From NCBI GenBank assembly GCA_016721565.1, contig JADKHW010000044.1:1-10864 (forward strand): 10,864 nucleotides of DNA. The letters run 5' to 3'. The notes below the pieces were generated by a model, which was given only the letters and a program-made list of their open reading frames with translations, did no database searches and was not told the DNA's origin. Of this stretch, positions 7,883 to 10,864 are shown one piece after another (position 1 is the stretch's first letter; every line of letters starts with the position of its first letter). The position numbers were made by a program, and so were the translations under genes. The stretch is from a bacterium. GTDB lineage: Bacteria; Electryoneota; RPQS01.

Positions 7883-7884
7883 AA

Positions 7885-7919
7885 CACAAGCCCATTGTCA
7901 TTTGCAAAGGCAACTTGTG
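7885..7919. repeat. Inverted repeat CACAAG-N23-CTTGTG upstream of the pilin promoter
   Basis: CACAAG at 7885-7890 is mirrored by CTTGTG at 7914-7919. A smaller dyad, ACAA-N5-TTGT (7886-7898), lies inside it. ACAAGCCCA also recurs directly at 7942-7950. Together these could be binding sites for an activator of the sigma-54 promoter at 7816-7831. The arms are short, so chance is possible. Confidence 0.3.
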
Positions 7920-7946
7920 ACGATTTGCATAGCCCCCGCAAACAAG

Positions 7947-7973
7947 CCCAAGCCCTCCCCTGACCCATCCCCC
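7947..7973 (-). promoter_or_regulatory. G-quadruplex motif upstream of the pilin promoter (2)
   Basis: The minus strand has five G tracts (lengths 5, 3, 4, 3, 3) separated by loops AT, TCA, A and CTT, a second quadruplex-type motif. It shares GGGATGGGTC with motif 1: the complement GACCCATCCC occurs at 7873-7882 and 7962-7971. The gap 7779-8215 holds no convincing gene. Apart from these motifs and the promoters, it is C-rich on the plus strand and has an AT-rich patch at 8008-8036. Confidence 0.55.
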
Positions 7974-8107
7974 AAAGAACCCCTCGCAAAGCACCGCATA
8001 ACCCAAGCAATATCAATTATATACAACCAATATCTTGAGCATCGTAACCACCTTTACCCGAACCCCCGTCAAAAGTCTGCCTAAGACACGATTTACACAG
8101 CCAAAAG

Positions 8108-8137
8108 TTGTAATAAAAGGTTGAAAATGCGTATATT
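8108..8137 (+). promoter_or_regulatory. Possible promoter for the secreted-paralogue operon
   Basis: TTGTAA (8108-8113) and TATATT (8132-8137) are separated by 18 bases, a plausible sigma-70-type pair about 80 bases before ATG 8216. The match is partial, and FCB-group bacteria often use different promoter spacing, so the call is tentative. Confidence 0.3.
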
Positions 8138-8215
8138 TATCGGATTTGGGTGAACTGGAGAAGTGCCCCTTTTGGGCCAACGATTTCCGAGCAATTTCAG
8201 CCGGAGGTGGACGAC

Positions 8216-9663
8216 ATGGACAAGTCAAAATTCACGCTGGTTTGTATCACACTCTTGTTTCCCCTAACACTACTCGCGCAACCGCAAGTGGAGTGGGTGT
8301 GGACGGATAGCTCTCCGCTTGATTCTAATCACTGGTCGGGTTTTCAAATGGACGGTACATTGAGTGACGGCGCTGTGTTGCTAGTCCATAGTTCGCTGTT
8401 AAACGCGAACAAGCTTGTTTGCGTGAACTCAAGCGGAAACACAGCATGGGAAAGACCCTACAACGCTGACGCGAAGACTATTTGCCGTGATAACCAAGGT
8501 GGATTCGTTCTCGTACTGCAGGATACAATTTGCTTTCTTGACAGTGCGGGGAATGATGTAGATCGTTTGGTTAGAGGGGTTGACTTTTCTGAGCAGTACC
8601 CGGTTACCAGAGTGCAGAGGGATGGCGACGGCTTCATCTGTGGCTCCTCCCGTGTCAACGCTGGAGAAACTACAACTGTTTCAGTTTTCAGATTGGAACA
8701 GGATCATACAGTATCGGCGTCCACGACACTTCTTTATGGAAATGAGTGGGAAGTGGATGGTTACTTTCACGCCATCGACGCACGGTCTTCAGAACGCGTA
8801 CTAACTCTAATTCAAGAGCAATCCCAGTCGTTCTGCCTGAGATCGCTGAGTTTTCGCGAATCCATAAATTCCTATTCCATTCAGCTCGGTATCTGCCACG
8901 AGTCAATGCACTACGCGTTCCAGACTGAAAAGATGGACGCGGCTACGGGCTTGAATGGTGAGATATTTGTTGGGGCGGCAGGCAGAGATTACGGTGCTGA
9001 GGATACGATTGGTGTGGTCGTCTTGCGATTTGACAGCGCGGATGTTCCTACTTGGGAACATTGGTATCCGCTTCCAGAGGTGACTACGTGAGATTTGCCG
9101 GCCTGCGAGCTTCGCATGATGGCATGCTTGTTTACGTATTTTCAGAGATTGAGGGTGATTCCTGCACAACTCATCTCGTAACGCTTTCGGACAACGGGCA
9201 AATACTGGATGACATCGTGCTGGAATTCCCGGCCTTCTTCGTTGCTCATGAAATTGAGCTGCTCGGTGACGGGGGGCTTGTTGTAGCGGGCAAGAGTACT
9301 CCGTCGAATGCTGGCTCTGTCTTTAGTTCCATTGCACGGGTCTCATCTTTAACACCAGCAAGAGAAATTCACTCGGCGATTCCAACAACCTTCGCTCTGC
9401 ATCCCAACTTCCCCAACCCGTTCAATCCGTCAACAGAAATTTCGTTTGACATGCCGTATGGCGCACCCGCGACGCTGAAAGTGTACGACATTCTGGGCCG
9501 CGAAGTGGCCACGCTTGCAGACGGAATACTCGAAGCCGGAACACATCGCGTGACGTTTGACGGAACAGGCTTGGCTTCAGGAGTTTACATCTATCGTCTC
9601 GAGAGCAACAACTTCGCCCAAAGCCGCAAGATGGTGTTGATGAAGTACTTCATCCGGAGGTGA
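8216..9663 (+). CDS. Secreted propeller-type protein with type A sorting module; one frameshift near 9080
   Basis: About 482 residues after joining two frames. ATG 8216 is chosen over an upstream in-frame GTG (8150) because GGAGG precedes it by 8 bases and the signal peptide then starts correctly: KFTLVCITLLFPLTLLAQ. The body has repeated short-strand units with turns such as VNSSGNTAWERPY, RDNQGGFVLVL, LDSAGND and SDNGQILDD. They suggest a beta-propeller of the type common in sorting-module proteins, but no named family is certain. At least seven Cys are scattered through it. The sorting module starts at 9391 (FALHPNFPNPFNPSTEISF, KVYDILGREVATL, LASGVYIYRLES, KMVLMK). The frame breaks at 9079-9080; restoring a G (GG to GGG) gives YPLPEGDYVRFAGL. 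The stop lies inside the ribosome binding site of the next gene, a paralogue. The role is extracellular, with unknown ligand. Confidence 0.85.
8255..8308 (+). repeat. Signal-peptide segment shared with 9698-9751
   Basis: This stretch encodes LFPLTLLAQPQVEWVWTD in the first secreted paralogue. The same 18 residues are encoded at 9698-9751 in the second, with only a few silent base differences. Similarity falls sharply after it. Confidence 0.75.
9391..9660 (+). other. Type A sorting module, PNPFNP variety
   Basis: The order of motifs is PNFPNPFNPSTEISF, then LKVYDILGREVATLADG, GTHRVTFDGTGLASGVYIYRLE and a basic end. This is the common FCB-type C-terminal sorting module. It differs from the WNCAECAAG variety encoded at 4018-4305 and 5837-6121. 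Confidence 0.85.
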
Positions 9664-9664
9664 T
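9656..9664 (+). promoter_or_regulatory. Shine-Dalgarno overlapping the upstream stop codon
   Basis: GGAGGTGAT is an extended match to the 16S rRNA 3' end. It contains the TGA stop (9661-9663) of the upstream gene and touches ATG 9665. This implies coupled translation of the two paralogues. Confidence 0.75.
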
Positions 9665-10864
9665 ATGAACAGAATTCACTGTGTATTGATCGCCTTGTTG
9701 TTTCCGTTAACACTACTCGCGCAACCGCAGGTGGAATGGGTGTGGACGGACTCGGCAACGATGCAATCGTATTCTTCAATTGGTTTCGACGTAACGCTGG
9801 ATAACGGCGTTGTCTTGACATCAGATTACGACACGCTTACTGTTCGGCTTGACTCATTGGGACAAGAAGTCTGGCGAAAAGACAATACAGGCGGAACTTC
9901 AATAGCCAGACTCAATGATGGCTCATTCATTCTCCCGTACAGTCGCGGACTCTATCAAATTGACAGCAGCGGCTCGTTCGTGGATTCGATAGTTTTGTCA
10001 TATCAGGGCTATCGGATTCTGCTAGGACACGCAACTCAATTATGCTGTCTTTCGCATATTCGGACTGTACGTGGCGAAATGGGGAGTGTGTGCCCTATGA
10101 CCATTCCGGTACTTATCGCTTTGACTTGTTTGGTAATTTTATTGATATGCAATCCACAGAGTACCGCGAATCCGGTGACGGAATAATACTCGTGAGTGAT
10201 TTTTGTGAAACACTCGATGGCTTGGCCTTTCAAGCAGATCAGCAAGAAACTTCTACGGAATGGACGTGGTTTCGCCAGTTGTATGCTGGAGTCCATTGTA
10301 ATTATTACTATGAGCCGGATAATCCCTGCATTACAGTAATCACGCCACACTTGGCGGCGGATAACGGTGGCCGACTGTCACAAGCAGCACTGCTCCGTGG
10401 CTACGACGATTGCGATTTGACCACTCCCAGAGTTGATGTTTCGTTTTCAGATGCGGGTTGCAATTTGGCGCACCGTTACGGTACTGCATCCGCAAGATTC
10501 GGTTATATCCATTGTCGGTTTGAACCAACAAGCGACGGCGGATACATTTTGGTCGTCAATAAAGGTTCATGGGCCGACTCGCGAATTGAATTGATTCGGC
10601 TGGATGCAAGTATGGCTCTAGCAATGGGCGAGCGGATCGCAAGCGACCACTCACAGGCGACGCAATCGTTCTTGGGCATGACGGGGCGTTTATCGATTCT
10701 CGGTCGAATTACGGACGAAAACGAGGTTTCGCATATGCGCGTCACTCGCCTCGCCCCTATGGATGTATTGACTTCCGTTGAGCGCCCTGAGCTTTCGGAT
10801 AACTTCGCTCTGCATCCCAATTTCCCCAACCCATTCAATCCGTCAACCGAAATTTTCGTTTGAC
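9665..10864 (+). CDS. Secreted propeller-type paralogue, 3' partial; frameshifts near 10038 and 10854
   Basis: Paralogue of the preceding gene and truncated by the window end. It starts MNRIHCVLIALLFPLTLLAQPQVEWVWTD, almost identical around the signal peptide cleavage site to the upstream protein, then diverges. The body has propeller-like units such as RLDSLGQEVWRKD, QIDSSGSFVD, RFDLFGNFID and TSDGGYILVV...IELIRLD. It is fairly Cys-rich between residues 125 and 290, with clusters like DCTWRNGEC and HCNYYYEPDNPC. The frame breaks at 10038-10039; one more A (AA to AAA) gives HATQIMLSFAYSDC. At 10853-10856 an extra T (TTT to TTTT) turns the expected STEISFD into STEIFV-stop, so the sorting module (starting 10804) very likely continues past the window. 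It is translated from a strong site overlapping the upstream stop. Ligand and function are unknown. Confidence 0.8.

Noticed and set aside
7806..8006. Glycine-rich minus-strand open frame of 66 codons upstream of the pilin
   Set aside because: It overlaps the sigma-54 promoter and reflects the G-rich minus strand; I see no convincing ribosome site and no recognisable domain. Its composition explains the openness.
7841..8070. CRISPR-like or tandem repeat array in the C-rich intergenic region
   Set aside because: Only two 9-10 base repeats recur (GACCCATCCC and ACAAGCCCA), without regular spacing or long repeats.
338..10856. Programmed ribosomal frameshifting or transcriptional slippage to explain the split genes
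   Set aside because: The breaks go in both directions, sit in different 2-6 base runs and show no common slippery heptamer plus structure. Sequence error or decay is simpler.

Overview
The window looks like part of the genome of an uncultivated bacterium of the Fibrobacteres-Chlorobi-Bacteroidetes (FCB) group or a related candidate phylum. The main evidence is four secreted proteins. Three end in a type A C-terminal sorting module of the type IX secretion family (PNPFN...KVYDxLGRxV...GxYxxxLE), and the fourth enters one as the window closes. The phylum is inferred from this architecture; no rRNA or other marker gene is present. Nearly all genes encode exported or membrane proteins, so this is a cell-surface and secretion region. 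I see no tRNA, rRNA, CRISPR array, transposase or phage gene.

Layout. Bases 3-2092 hold the end of a long fibronectin type III (Fn3) repeat protein whose start lies outside the window. It overlaps by ATGA a small membrane-anchored protein of unknown function (2089-2505). Next comes a secreted sialidase-like beta-propeller protein with an ASH-like Ig domain and a sorting module (2567-4308). A paralogue of it follows that is broken by many indels and one stop codon (4404-6124). Bases 6130-7319 encode small multi-pass membrane proteins, including what looks like a tandem pair of about 160 codons each (6317-6804 and 6836-7319). A 13-bp hairpin terminator (7325-7354) separates these from a convergent type IV pilin-like gene on the minus strand (7377-7778). 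That gene has a near-perfect sigma-54 promoter (7816-7831) and, further upstream, two G-quadruplex-type motifs. After the 437-bp divergent gap, two paralogous secreted propeller-type proteins follow on the plus strand (8216-9663, and 9665 to the window end). They share their signal peptide region and sorting module but little in between.

Reading quality matters here. Most plus-strand genes are split by one-base gains or losses, nearly all in short homopolymers (GG/GGG, TTT/TTTT, AA/AAA). Restoring one base rejoins the frames exactly, with conserved protein on both sides. The density is far higher between about 4600 and 7000 than elsewhere. I read most of these as sequence or assembly errors, with real decay of the 4404-6124 paralogue possible. 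Split genes are therefore given as single loci with the break positions stated.

How the genes may work together (inference): the propeller, Fn3 and ASH-domain proteins are exported through the inner membrane by signal peptides. Those with sorting modules would then cross the outer membrane by a type IX-like system encoded elsewhere and be attached or released. The pilin would be switched on separately by sigma-54 with an enhancer-binding activator. I found no clearly novel system. The best leads are the G-rich tandem motifs upstream of the sigma-54 pilin promoter, and the modular 'same ends, different middle' secreted paralogues.
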